A DNA stretch of 39,597 bases, from the NCBI GenBank assembly GCA_012840965.1, contig DUVQ01000012.1, forward strand, positions 1 to 39,597, written 5' to 3'. Below, piece after piece: positions 8,788 through 15,940 of the stretch (within the stretch, counting starts at the first letter, position 1; every line of letters begins with the position of its first letter). The notes beneath the pieces are model-generated. The model searched no databases and was not told the origin of the DNA. It saw only the letters and a program-made list of their open reading frames with translations. This stretch comes from Oligoflexales bacterium (GTDB lineage Bacteria > Myxococcota_A > UBA9042 > DTJE01). Both the position numbers and the translations under genes were made by a program.

Positions 8788-8910
8788 GTTGAACCTCGTG
8801 TTTGGGACAACATGATCCTAACCATACACCAAGGGTGTGACATAAGTGTTGAGTTGAGTGTACCAAAACAATAAGAGCGTGAATTGCTGCTTGCCCCAAC
8901 CCCAAACATC
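8788..8910 (-). promoter_or_regulatory. Upstream region of the cas operon
   Basis: The non-coding stretch in front of cas1 should hold the operon promoter. A weak pair on the minus strand is TTGGTA, 16 nt, TATGTC. Just downstream is an inverted repeat, ACACC/GGTGT around a 3-nt centre (8826-8838), about 40 nt before the cas1 start and well placed for an operator. No strong sigma-70 promoter is seen, so the control element is tentative. Confidence 0.3.
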
Positions 8911-8939
8911 TTGACATTGGGTGGGGACGGCGGTAGATT
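8911..8939 (+). promoter_or_regulatory. Sigma-70-type promoter of tRNA-Gly
   Basis: A perfect TTGACA -35 box (8911-8916) is followed after exactly 17 nt by TAGATT (8934-8939, 4 of 6 to consensus). The predicted start near 8946 lies about 6 nt before the mature tRNA 5' end. Confidence 0.65.
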
Positions 8940-8951
8940 TGGCGGCCCGTT

Positions 8952-9024
8952 GCGGGAATAACTCAGTTGGTAGAGTGACAGCTTCCCAAGCTGTAGGTCG
9001 CGGGTTCGAGTCCCGTTTCCCGCT
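8952..9024 (+). tRNA. tRNA-Gly, anticodon CCC
   Basis: A full 73-nt cloverleaf can be folded by eye: acceptor stem GCGGGAA/TTCCCGC, D arm ACTC/GAGT, anticodon stem ACAGC/GCTGT with loop TTCCCAA (anticodon CCC, reads GGG), and T arm GCGGG/CCCGT with loop TTCGAGT (one G-U pair). The discriminator is T, as in other bacterial tRNA-Gly. CCA is not encoded. The 3' end directly abuts the stop codon of the convergent peptidase gene and no terminator is seen. The gene marks the edge of the CRISPR-Cas block. Confidence 0.95.
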
Positions 9025-10056
9025 CTAATAACCGGATATGGAGAAATGCATTAAATCCCTTGTTGTGCCTGGGATTTCTCCGCCCCATTTCCAAAACTTT
9101 GTGAATTCGCGATAAACAATGCTGTCCTTGGTGATGGTTTGAGTTGGTGCGGCTGTGGGGTTCCATCTGCCGCCGATGCCAAGCTTGCAGGTGCCTTGTC
9201 CTGGCCTTTCAAGTTGGCCTGGTGGGCAGTTGGTGTATAAGCCGTTGCGGTTGGCGTTGATGTCAATGGCAGTGCCAAATGAATGATTGCTTAAAAGGGT
9301 GCGGTAGCCGTTGACAATGGGGCCTCTGGTGCGGCCGGGGCGGTATCCTACGATTTGCTTTATCTCGAATTCGCCTGATTCGACGATGGCTCGTAATGCG
9401 TCTTCAACCTGCTCGCGATATACATGGCAGATTTGAAAGGGTTTTACTCCTGGGATGCCTAGCTGTGCAGGGTCAATGGTGACCTGATCCTTCCTGCATA
9501 CGGAACAACGCGGTTCTAAGGGGTCTCGTTCGTCATCCTGGATCTGGGAACATGGCTTGCGTACCAGGGGGGCCGCCTCCGCTCGCCTTTTTATGCTGTT
9601 CCAGTTGTGTAAGCGGTATGAACATTCGCAGTCGTCAGCCTCGATGACTGGTGAGGCGTCGTCAACCCAAACGTCTTGTGGTGCCTTTTCAACGCCAATA
9701 CCTCGTGGTGCGTCGTCAACTTGGCTGTCTTGGGACGCGGGTGAAGCTTCAGTGTCTGCTGCTGTGTCGTCAAATTCCGTGTCAATGGCCGCTTCATCAA
9801 CTTCCGCCCCTGGGCCCTCCGCACCTTCCGCGCCCACCGCCGCCTCCTCAACTTCCGCCTCTAGGCCCTCCGCACCTTCCGCGCCCGCTGCCGCCTCATC
9901 AACTTCCGCCTCTGGGGCCTCATCGTCAAACTCGGCCTCCTGTGGCCCGTCGTCAAACTCACCATCCGGCACCACACCGTCCTGTGCCACAGCGGAAATC
10001 GCCATCAGGCTTAACACCATGAAAGGTATCAGCAATGGTCGAACCAAAGCTTTCAT
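9025..10056 (-). CDS. Exported M15/VanY-like zinc peptidase with acidic repeat linker
   Basis: This is probably a periplasmic peptidoglycan peptidase of the M15 (D-Ala-D-Ala or L-Ala-D-Glu carboxypeptidase) group. Residues 1-24 are a signal peptide ending AVAQ. Residues 25 to about 140 are a low-complexity acidic segment rich in Glu, Asp, Ala and Gly, including a repeat of about 17 residues. The C-terminal domain (about 200-343) has the M15 zinc motif SNHSFGTAIDIN (His258, Asp265) and the second His337 in DLMHFS, plus a WKWGG stretch, so the enzyme should be active. Four cysteines (near 143, 145, 184, 187) and more in the catalytic domain may form disulfides. The ATG has GGGAG 6 nt upstream. 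It follows the LIC_10091-like gene by 19 nt, suggesting one operon. Exact bond specificity cannot be read from the sequence. Confidence 0.8.
   Translation of the reverse strand: MKALVRPLLIPFMVLSLMAISAVAQDGVVPDGEFDDGPQEAEFDDEAPEAEVDEAAAGAEGAEGLEAEVEEAAVGAEGAEGPGAEVDEAAIDTEFDDTAADTEASPASQDSQVDDAPRGIGVEKAPQDVWVDDASPVIEADDCECSYRLHNWNSIKRRAEAAPLVRKPCSQIQDDERDPLEPRCSVCRKDQVTIDPAQLGIPGVKPFQICHVYREQVEDALRAIVESGEFEIKQIVGYRPGRTRGPIVNGYRTLLSNHSFGTAIDINANRNGLYTNCPPGQLERPGQGTCKLGIGGRWNPTAAPTQTITKDSIVYREFTKFWKWGGEIPGTTRDLMHFSISGY
9766..9912 (-). repeat. Acidic-linker tandem repeat inside the M15 peptidase gene
   Basis: Three imperfect copies encode variants of EAEVDEAAAGAEGAEGL (residues 49-97). The reverse strand is therefore open over a long serine/alanine-rich frame, which is not a gene. 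Confidence 0.8.
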
Positions 10057-10075
10057 CTGTATCTCCCACCACCAA

Positions 10076-11071
10076 TCATTGGGGCTCGTTTTCTATCGTG
10101 ATCAACTGTACTTGGTCTGGATGGCGAATGGCCCTTCTTGGGAACATATTCTTGGTGCGCTTTACCTTTCCAGATTCTGCCCAGAGCTTGAAATTAGCGT
10201 GGCTTTGCAAGACATAGCGATAATCACCATTGGTGTGTTTGGATGCAACTGTCCTTAACAACAGGGAATTGCTGTCATAATGCAGACTCAACAGGTTTTG
10301 TACGTACTGCGTCGAGTAAGCCCAGTAGTCTTCAACATTGGACAAATACAGGACCCGAATTGGAATCTCGATTTTAGCTGCAGCCTTGCCTATTTCCTTC
10401 AATCCGACGCTGTCCAGCAGATTTGCTTGAATCGCCACGACCCTGCCAGTAATTATCATGGTCCTGATGTGGTCGTAGATTGCCTGGTCATTCAAGTAAA
10501 AGGCGACATTGGCCTTTTTCATCAGTCGAATCGATTGCTGTAAGCGCCTGTAAATCTTTGCCCTGTTTCTGTGAAACAGCGATACAGCCCCTTTGGGGTC
10601 GTCCTGTATCTCGCCCGAAATCAGCTCCTTACTGGCCTTTTCAGACTCCTTTGACCACAGCCTCACGAAGTCTTGGTACGTCTCAGCCTTGGTAAAAAAC
10701 ACCTTGTAGAGCTCGTGTACGCGAATGACCAAGGGGTCATAATCGAACAAAAAACCAAGCTCAGATTTGGCCCAACCCATTAAAATGTAAGACTGATCTG
10801 TGCCAACGCCAGCGTAAGCGCCACCAATTCCATCAATGGCCGGCTTAAAAAGTTGAAGATTCAGCTCATCACAAGTCAAAAAGTGCTGCCCTTCATACTC
10901 CTTTTTTATGGTGTGTCGTTTTTCAGGCTCGGGATCTCCCTTTAGATCCGCTAGGATCTGCAATTGTGCCTCGCCAAGAGGGGTAAGCTTGCTTGCTTCC
11001 TGGGCGTTCGCCCCAAACGCAACCCCCAAAGCCAGCCAAAAAAACAAAACCGATTTAATTTTCTTCGCCAT
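10076..11071 (-). CDS. Exported LIC_10091-like protein of unknown function
   Basis: The 331-residue product starts with a signal peptide (VLFFWLALGVAFGANAQ, cleavage near residue 23). The mature part resembles, from memory, the family named after Leptospira LIC_10091: LTCDELNLQ near the start, the GVGTDQSYILMGWA block, FLFDYDPLVIRVHELYKVFF, and VLYLSNVEDYW near residue 240. That family has a Rossmann-like fold related to methyltransferases, but no activity is established that I know of. The usual acidic and aromatic signatures are altered (DIRR is FDYD here). It has its own promoter (11105-11133) and is followed after 19 nt by the M15 peptidase, so the pair may act together in the periplasm. 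Family call moderately sure; function unknown. Confidence 0.7.
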   Translation of the reverse strand: MAKKIKSVLFFWLALGVAFGANAQEASKLTPLGEAQLQILADLKGDPEPEKRHTIKKEYEGQHFLTCDELNLQLFKPAIDGIGGAYAGVGTDQSYILMGWAKSELGFLFDYDPLVIRVHELYKVFFTKAETYQDFVRLWSKESEKASKELISGEIQDDPKGAVSLFHRNRAKIYRRLQQSIRLMKKANVAFYLNDQAIYDHIRTMIITGRVVAIQANLLDSVGLKEIGKAAAKIEIPIRVLYLSNVEDYWAYSTQYVQNLLSLHYDSNSLLLRTVASKHTNGDYRYVLQSHANFKLWAESGKVKRTKNMFPRRAIRHPDQVQLITIENEPQ

Positions 11072-11104
11072 TCTAACTTCTTATCAAAAAACCAAAGGTA
11101 AGGC

Positions 11105-11133
11105 AGTGTAGATATCCACCCCAGGAATGTCAA
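11105..11133 (-). promoter_or_regulatory. Sigma-70-type promoter of the LIC_10091-like/M15 unit
   Basis: On the minus strand TTGACA (11133-11128), a 17-nt spacer and TACACT (11110-11105) give a perfect -35 with a 4-of-6 -10. Transcription would start near 11098, 27 nt before the ATG. Confidence 0.6.
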
Positions 11134-11307
11134 CGAATGCACATTTTCCAAACGCGCTTATGTTCCCGAACTTTCGCCGGAAATTTCGCCTCTTTGGTGC
11201 GTCACTTGCGCTTAAGACGGTCCTTTTGGTCGCCCAACAATACTTGCCCGATTCTTACGCTTTTGGTAACTTTTCAGATAGGTTTGAATGTCGAAAAGGC
11301 TGAAGAT

Positions 11308-11805
11308 ATGAAGCAGGCTAAAAACACTCCAGAATGGCGTCGGCGCTTGACAGAATATATCCAAAGCCAGGGGCGCTTGGTGACTCGCCCAAGGATGGCC
11401 GTGGCTGAGGTGTTTTTCTCGATGAAGGGGCACCCCGGGATCGAGATGGTTATTAGCCAAGTCCGCAAAAAGTATCCCGGAATTGGTGATGCGACTGTCT
11501 ATCGTACGATGCGATTGCTGGTCGAGGCCGGGCTTGCTATTCCAAGGGATTTTGGCGAAGGCTTCACCAGGTACGAGGCCTACGACGACGATAAAAACCA
11601 TAACCACTTGGTGTGTTCTGGGTGTGGTGCAATTATAGAGTTCGTGGCTCCGGAATTAGACGAAATCCTGACGAAAATCGCCCTTGAACACGAATTCTTG
11701 GTTAATCAACATCGCGTTGAAATTTTCGGATTATGCAAAAAATGCCAAGAGTTAAAGGCGGATTCTGATCGCAAACAGGCGACAAAGCACACCAAGAAAC
11801 GTTAG
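11308..11805 (+). CDS. Fur-family metal-responsive transcription regulator
   Basis: The 165-residue product has the Fur layout: an N-terminal winged helix (recognition helix around GDATVYRTMRLLVEAGL, residues 60-76) and a dimerisation domain with a His cluster (KNHNH, 96-100) and two CxxC zinc sites, Cys103/Cys106 and Cys143/Cys146. I chose the ATG at 11308 because the family begins about here; the frame stays open further upstream but that part is unlike Fur. The tail is basic (KQATKHTKKR). It could be Fur, PerR or Zur; sequence by eye does not settle the metal. It sits 90 nt before the heme biosynthesis operon on the same strand, so iron or peroxide control of heme genes is a reasonable guess. 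The upstream 236 nt are shared with the divergent exported-protein operon. Confidence 0.88.
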   Translation: MKQAKNTPEWRRRLTEYIQSQGRLVTRPRMAVAEVFFSMKGHPGIEMVISQVRKKYPGIGDATVYRTMRLLVEAGLAIPRDFGEGFTRYEAYDDDKNHNHLVCSGCGAIIEFVAPELDEILTKIALEHEFLVNQHRVEIFGLCKKCQELKADSDRKQATKHTKKR

Positions 11806-11817
11806 GTTCAGCCGGAT

Positions 11818-11830
11818 GGTTCAAGGAACC
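11818..11830. promoter_or_regulatory. Small inverted repeat between the fur-like gene and hemX
   Basis: GGTTC-AAG-GAACC forms a perfect 5-bp palindrome 13 nt after the fur-family stop. It has no T-run, so it is a poor terminator; it may be an operator for the heme operon. Confidence 0.25.
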
Positions 11831-11895
11831 CAAACCAAATCAATCTGCTATTCTATGCGCCGTCCTGGTGTGATTACGCCGACTAGGGGTTTAAC

Positions 11896-12693
11896 GTGCA
11901 CTCAGCTCCAATGACAATTGCACTGGCCTTTTATGCGCTGTCTACCGTTTTTTATATGTTGTACCTGTCTGGCCTGCGGCCTCGCGCCTTGGTGTTTGCC
12001 GCGCCCACCCTAGCAGTGGCGGCGTTTGTGCACTTGGGGGCCATAGGTTGGCATCATGTCAGTGGGGCGCCGCCTCCAATCAAATCTGCTTATGGCATCC
12101 TTAACTTGGCTGTTTTTGTGGTCGTGGTGGCCTTTTTGGTTGTCAGCCTCTTTAAAAAGATGCCTCTGGCCGGCGCTTTTTTGGCGCCAATCGCGACCAT
12201 GTTTGTTGGGACATTGTTAAACAACGCTGGCCTGCCTGTAACTCCAGCACATCTTGAATTTTTCCGCTTTGTGACCCCTGTGCATATAGTTACAGCTGCC
12301 ATTGGTTTTTCCTGTTTTGCGGTGGCGTTTGTGGCCTCTTCCCTGATGCTGGTGGTTGACCATCGCATGCGTGAAAAGCTTGGGCGTGGCTGGCCACCGC
12401 TGCCGCCCATATCGACTTTGGAGAAGGTTTCGTTCACCGCCGTGCGCATTGGATTTCCGTTTTACACCCTTGGGATAGTGCTTGGGGTGATCTGGGCTTA
12501 TTGGGGGCGCCCTGAAGGCGTGCTCATCCCAGAGTACGTGCTGGGTGCGCTTGTGTGGCTGTTGTACGCGGTGCTGATGGTGTTGTATGCGGTTTCAGGC
12601 TGGCGAGGGCGCAAGGCCGCGGCCCTGACCATTTTTGGCTTCATTTCAACATTGCCCATCTTGGTAATGTATGCGCTGCGGAGGCTTAGCTAG
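11896..12693 (+). CDS. hemX: HemX/CcsA-type membrane protein, first gene of the heme operon
   Basis: The 265-residue product is almost wholly hydrophobic, with about eight membrane segments, and belongs to the CcsA/ResC/HemX-like superfamily. The Trp-rich heme-handling motif (WGxWW) of true cytochrome c assembly CcsA is not seen, and the gene precedes hemA as hemX does in Bacillus and many deltaproteobacteria, so HemX is the better name. HemX is thought to affect the level of glutamyl-tRNA reductase. The GTG at 11896 has AGGGG 6 nt upstream; an ATG five codons later is an alternative. The TAG stop touches the hemA ATG with no gap, implying coupled translation. Confidence 0.78.
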   Translation: MHSAPMTIALAFYALSTVFYMLYLSGLRPRALVFAAPTLAVAAFVHLGAIGWHHVSGAPPPIKSAYGILNLAVFVVVVAFLVVSLFKKMPLAGAFLAPIATMFVGTLLNNAGLPVTPAHLEFFRFVTPVHIVTAAIGFSCFAVAFVASSLMLVVDHRMREKLGRGWPPLPPISTLEKVSFTAVRIGFPFYTLGIVLGVIWAYWGRPEGVLIPEYVLGALVWLLYAVLMVLYAVSGWRGRKAAALTIFGFISTLPILVMYALRRLS

Positions 12694-14178
12694 ATGGCGG
12701 TGCCTGCCATAACGCTAGTTGGATTGTCCCACAAGACGGCCTCGGTGGCAGTCAGGGAACTTTACGCCTTCGATGACGAGCAAGCCCGCGCAGTACTTGA
12801 AGATTTAAAAGCCAGAGGCGTCCAGGAAGCCGTCCTGCTGTCAACTTGTAATCGCGTGGAAGTTTACGGCGTTAGTAGCGGCGAAACTGGCCATCAGGAA
12901 ATCAGATCCAAGATTGTCGAGTCGCTGGCAATGGCCAAGGGTGTGAATTCAAACGAAATTGTGCCCCATCTGTACACCTTGGAAGGTATAGCTGCTATTA
13001 GGCACCTTTTCAGGGTGGCGGCCTCGCTAGATTCGCTGGTTCTTGGGGAGCCCCAGATCTTGGGCCAGACCAAAAGTGCATACAGGATCGCTTCGGAAGC
13101 TGGAACAGTTGGTCCTGTGCTTGGGCGCTTTTTTGAGCGCGCCTTCAAGGTGGCAAAAGAGGTGCGTTCTTCCACAGGGGTGGGTACTGGGCAGGTCTCG
13201 GTCGGCTCGATAGCTGTGGATCTGGCTCGCAAAGTGTTTGGCGATTTGGCCAAATGCACCGTTTTGTTGCTGGGCGCCGGCAAGATGGCTGAGGCAGTCG
13301 CCAAAACGTTGGCCGCTGCTGGGGCGCAAAAAGTTGTCGTGGCCAATAGGACCGTTGAAAGGGCTATGGCCGTGGCAGAGCAATTTGGTTGGAGCGGCGT
13401 GTCGCTGGAAAACCTGCGGTCGCTGTTGATTGAAGCCGACGTGGTGATTGCCTCGGTTGCATATCCTGGATTTATCATTGATAGAGCAGGGTTAAGGGCT
13501 TTGATGTCTAAACGGCGCTATCGCCCCATGTTTATGGTTGATATTGCAGTACCTAGGGTGCTTGATCCTAAGGCCGCGGATTTAGAGGGTATTTACCTGT
13601 ATAACATTGATGACTTCAACCAGATTATTACTGAACACCTGCAACGACGGGCTCAGGACGTGCGCTTGGCTGACGCGGTAATCGAGCGGGAAGTTCAGGG
13701 GATAGATCGGTACTTGAAGAAGCTGGAGATTCAGCCGTTGGTGTCTCAACTTGGTAAAAGGGCGGCTGATTTGCGTCAGCGTGAAACCCAGCGTGCGCTT
13801 ATGGAGCTTGGTGATTTGACTGACGCCCAGCGTAAGGTTGTGGAAGCGTTGGCTAATTCACTTGTCAACAAGTTGATGGCAGACCCGTTGGCCACCTTGC
13901 AAAAGGCAGCCCAGGATGGGGATGTGAACCAGCTTGCAGATGCTGCCAGGCGGTTGTTTCACCTGCAAGGCTCGGACAGCCCACATGACGATGCCTTGGC
14001 GCATTTTGATGCCTCGCCCAACGATGCCTTGGCGTATTTTGATGCCGCACCCCATGATGCCTTGGCGCATTTTGATGCCGCGCTCCACGATGACGCCGCA
14101 TCCCATGATGCCGCGCCCCACACCGTGCCCCAAGCCGCACCCAACGCCCAACCAAACGATGGAGACGACAACCAATGA
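12694..14178 (+). CDS. hemA: Glutamyl-tRNA reductase with a repetitive C-terminal tail
   Basis: The enzyme reduces glutamyl-tRNA(Glu) to glutamate-1-semialdehyde, the first step of C5 tetrapyrrole synthesis. Hallmarks are SHKTA (residues 12-16), the catalytic Cys52 in STCNRVEVYG, GEPQILGQ near 118, the nucleotide-binding GAGKMAEAVAKTLA near 195, and the C-terminal dimerisation helices with RRLFHLQ near 425. The usual family length is about 420-430 aa; this one is 494 aa. The extra tail from about residue 430 is made of 11-residue repeats of DALAHFDAAPH type ending in a Pro/Ala/Asn-rich stretch. hemX abuts the start, and the stop overlaps hemC as ATGA, so the operon is tightly coupled. Confidence 0.95.
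   Translation: MAVPAITLVGLSHKTASVAVRELYAFDDEQARAVLEDLKARGVQEAVLLSTCNRVEVYGVSSGETGHQEIRSKIVESLAMAKGVNSNEIVPHLYTLEGIAAIRHLFRVAASLDSLVLGEPQILGQTKSAYRIASEAGTVGPVLGRFFERAFKVAKEVRSSTGVGTGQVSVGSIAVDLARKVFGDLAKCTVLLLGAGKMAEAVAKTLAAAGAQKVVVANRTVERAMAVAEQFGWSGVSLENLRSLLIEADVVIASVAYPGFIIDRAGLRALMSKRRYRPMFMVDIAVPRVLDPKAADLEGIYLYNIDDFNQIITEHLQRRAQDVRLADAVIEREVQGIDRYLKKLEIQPLVSQLGKRAADLRQRETQRALMELGDLTDAQRKVVEALANSLVNKLMADPLATLQKAAQDGDVNQLADAARRLFHLQGSDSPHDDALAHFDASPNDALAYFDAAPHDALAHFDAALHDDAASHDAAPHTVPQAAPNAQPNDGDDNQ
13990..14121 (+). repeat. 33-bp tandem repeat in the hemA 3' end
   Basis: Three near-identical 33-bp units start at 13990, 14023 and 14056, followed by shorter relics at 14089 and 14107. Each encodes D-A-L-A-(H/Y)-F-D-A-x-x-(H/N). 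Unit length is a multiple of three, so copy changes keep the frame. Confidence 0.9.
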
Positions 14179-15095
14179 AGAAAGTGATTCTTGCATCCCG
14201 AGGCAGTCGCTTGGCGCTGGCCCAGACTGAAATGGTGCGTGACGGCTTGATGGCGGCCAACGAAGGTCTGCAAACCGACTTGATAATCATCCAAACCAAA
14301 GGTGACAAAATTCTGGACGTCCCTTTGGCCAAAGTCGGTGGTAAGGGCTTATTTGTTAAGGAAATTGAAGAGGCGCTGCTGGACAAGAGGGCAGATATCG
14401 CGGTGCACAGCTTAAAGGATGTGCCAGCCGAGTTACCACAGGGCTTGATGCTTGGTGCCTGCCTTGTGCGCGAGACCCCGTTTGATGCGCTTGTCTCAGA
14501 AAAGTACGCCTCGTTAAGGGACTTGCCTGATGGTGCCAAAGTCGGCACTTCAAGCCTGCGACGCGCCTGTCAGCTTAAGGCCATTCGCCCTGATCTGGAA
14601 ATCCTAAGCTTGCGAGGCAACGTGGAAACGCGCCTGCGCAAGCTAAATTCAGAGGGCTTTGATGCAATTGTGCTGGCTGCAGCTGGCCTAAATCGCCTGG
14701 GCCTTGAAGACAGGATAACCGAGCTTTTGGTGGCGCCTGATTTTGTTCCTGCGGTTGGTCAAGGTATCGTGGTGGTTGAATGTCGCGAGGATGACCAAGA
14801 AATCAAGGACCTCTTGCTTAATTTGGAGCACGCCTCGACTCGTTTGGCAATGAGGGCTGAACGCGCCTTTTTGGCAACCATGGGTGGTGGCTGCCAAGTC
14901 CCGCTTGGGGCCTATGCTGAAATAAAAAACTCTAAAATCCACATGGTTGGCATGGTTGGCCATCCAGATGGGTCGCAAATCCATAAAGAAAAAATGGTCG
15001 GTTCGCTAACTGCGCCAGAAACCCTTGGAATTGCCTTGGCAAACGCCCTGCTTGACTGTGGTGGCGCTGAAATACTGCGGGAACTGACTGCATGA
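14175..15095 (+). CDS. hemC: Porphobilinogen deaminase (hydroxymethylbilane synthase)
   Basis: The enzyme polymerises four porphobilinogen molecules into hydroxymethylbilane. The 306-residue product has the catalytic Asp82 in HSLKDVP, the substrate-binding arginine motifs (GTSSLRRACQL, LRGNVETRL) and the dipyrromethane cofactor Cys240 in GGGCQVPLGAYA. Length and residue positions match the E. coli enzyme closely. Its ATG overlaps the hemA stop codon by four bases, and hemD follows after 12 nt. Confidence 0.97.
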   Translation: MKKVILASRGSRLALAQTEMVRDGLMAANEGLQTDLIIIQTKGDKILDVPLAKVGGKGLFVKEIEEALLDKRADIAVHSLKDVPAELPQGLMLGACLVRETPFDALVSEKYASLRDLPDGAKVGTSSLRRACQLKAIRPDLEILSLRGNVETRLRKLNSEGFDAIVLAAAGLNRLGLEDRITELLVAPDFVPAVGQGIVVVECREDDQEIKDLLLNLEHASTRLAMRAERAFLATMGGGCQVPLGAYAEIKNSKIHMVGMVGHPDGSQIHKEKMVGSLTAPETLGIALANALLDCGGAEILRELTA

Positions 15096-15107
15096 CTTGG
15101 AGGCCTC

Positions 15108-15887
15108 ATGGCCGCACACCTAAATGGGCGTCGAGTTTTGATCACCAGGGAGGCTGAAAAAGCCAAAGCCTTGGCTGATGCAGTTGTGGCCCGTGGTGGC
15201 ATTCCAGTCATCTTCCCAACCATCGAAATAGCCCCCCCAAAGGACCCCAAGCCTTTACATGACGCGGTTAAAAATCTGGCTCTTTATGACTGGGTGGCTG
15301 TGTCTTCTAAAAATGGGGTCGCGGCCTTGAAAGCGGCCCTTGCTGTAACAGGCGTCCATATAACAGGCGCTCATATAGATGGGCCTAGGTTTTTGGCTGT
15401 TGGTGAAGGAACTGCGCAGTCGCTTGAAGAAATTGGGGTGGACAATCCCATTTTCCCAGCCCGCCAAGATGCAGATGGCTTGCTTGCTTTGATGCTGACC
15501 CTTTTGACCGACCAGGATCCAAGTCATAAACGAGCCTTGGTAATTCGCGCTGAAGTGGGGCGCGATGTCTTGATAGATGGCCTTCGTGCCGCCGGCGTGC
15601 AGGTGGATTTTGTGGTCGGCTACACGACCAGTTTTGCAAGCCCAAGCCAGGAAGCCATTTCAACGCTGCTGGCCCAAAAAGCGCCTGAAATCGCCTTGTT
15701 TATGAGCCCTTCTGCATTTAATGGCTTGATGGCGATTCTTGGCCAGCCTTTCAAGGAATGGCTAAAGGATTGTCAGACAGTCGCGATTGGGGCAGTCACC
15801 AAGCAGGCTATGACTGACGCTGGTTTTCCCCCTGATGCTACGGCATCAAAGCCGACCATCGAGGCCATGCTGGATTGCATAAAGTAG
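15108..15887 (+). CDS. hemD: Uroporphyrinogen-III synthase
   Basis: HemD cyclises hydroxymethylbilane to uroporphyrinogen III, the branch point to heme, siroheme and cobalamin. The 259-residue product has the typical poorly conserved two-lobed layout: LNGRRVLITREAEKAKALADAVVARGG at the start, DWVAVSSKNGVAALKAAL, a central FLAVGEGTA, and the C-terminal IALFMSPSAFNGL and VAIGAVTKQAM blocks. Position after hemC supports the call. A short in-frame repeat (TGVHI, TGAHI, near residues 83-92) comes from a 15-bp duplication. The ATG has TTGGAGG upstream. The gene ends 53 nt from the convergent ispD with no obvious terminator between. Confidence 0.9.
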   Translation: MAAHLNGRRVLITREAEKAKALADAVVARGGIPVIFPTIEIAPPKDPKPLHDAVKNLALYDWVAVSSKNGVAALKAALAVTGVHITGAHIDGPRFLAVGEGTAQSLEEIGVDNPIFPARQDADGLLALMLTLLTDQDPSHKRALVIRAEVGRDVLIDGLRAAGVQVDFVVGYTTSFASPSQEAISTLLAQKAPEIALFMSPSAFNGLMAILGQPFKEWLKDCQTVAIGAVTKQAMTDAGFPPDATASKPTIEAMLDCIK

Positions 15888-15940
15888 AATTCGCTTTTTA
15901 ATCGCCTTTATGTTGAACGCCAGCTCCAGAATTTGGAACA

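Noticed and set aside
9557-10258. A 233-codon plus-strand open frame rich in Ser, Ala and Pro
   Set aside because: It is the antisense of the acidic repeat in the M15 peptidase gene; its composition follows from the repeat and it has no ribosome site or family match.
15888-15940. Rho-independent terminator between hemD and ispD
   Set aside because: No GC-rich hairpin followed by a T-run on either strand.
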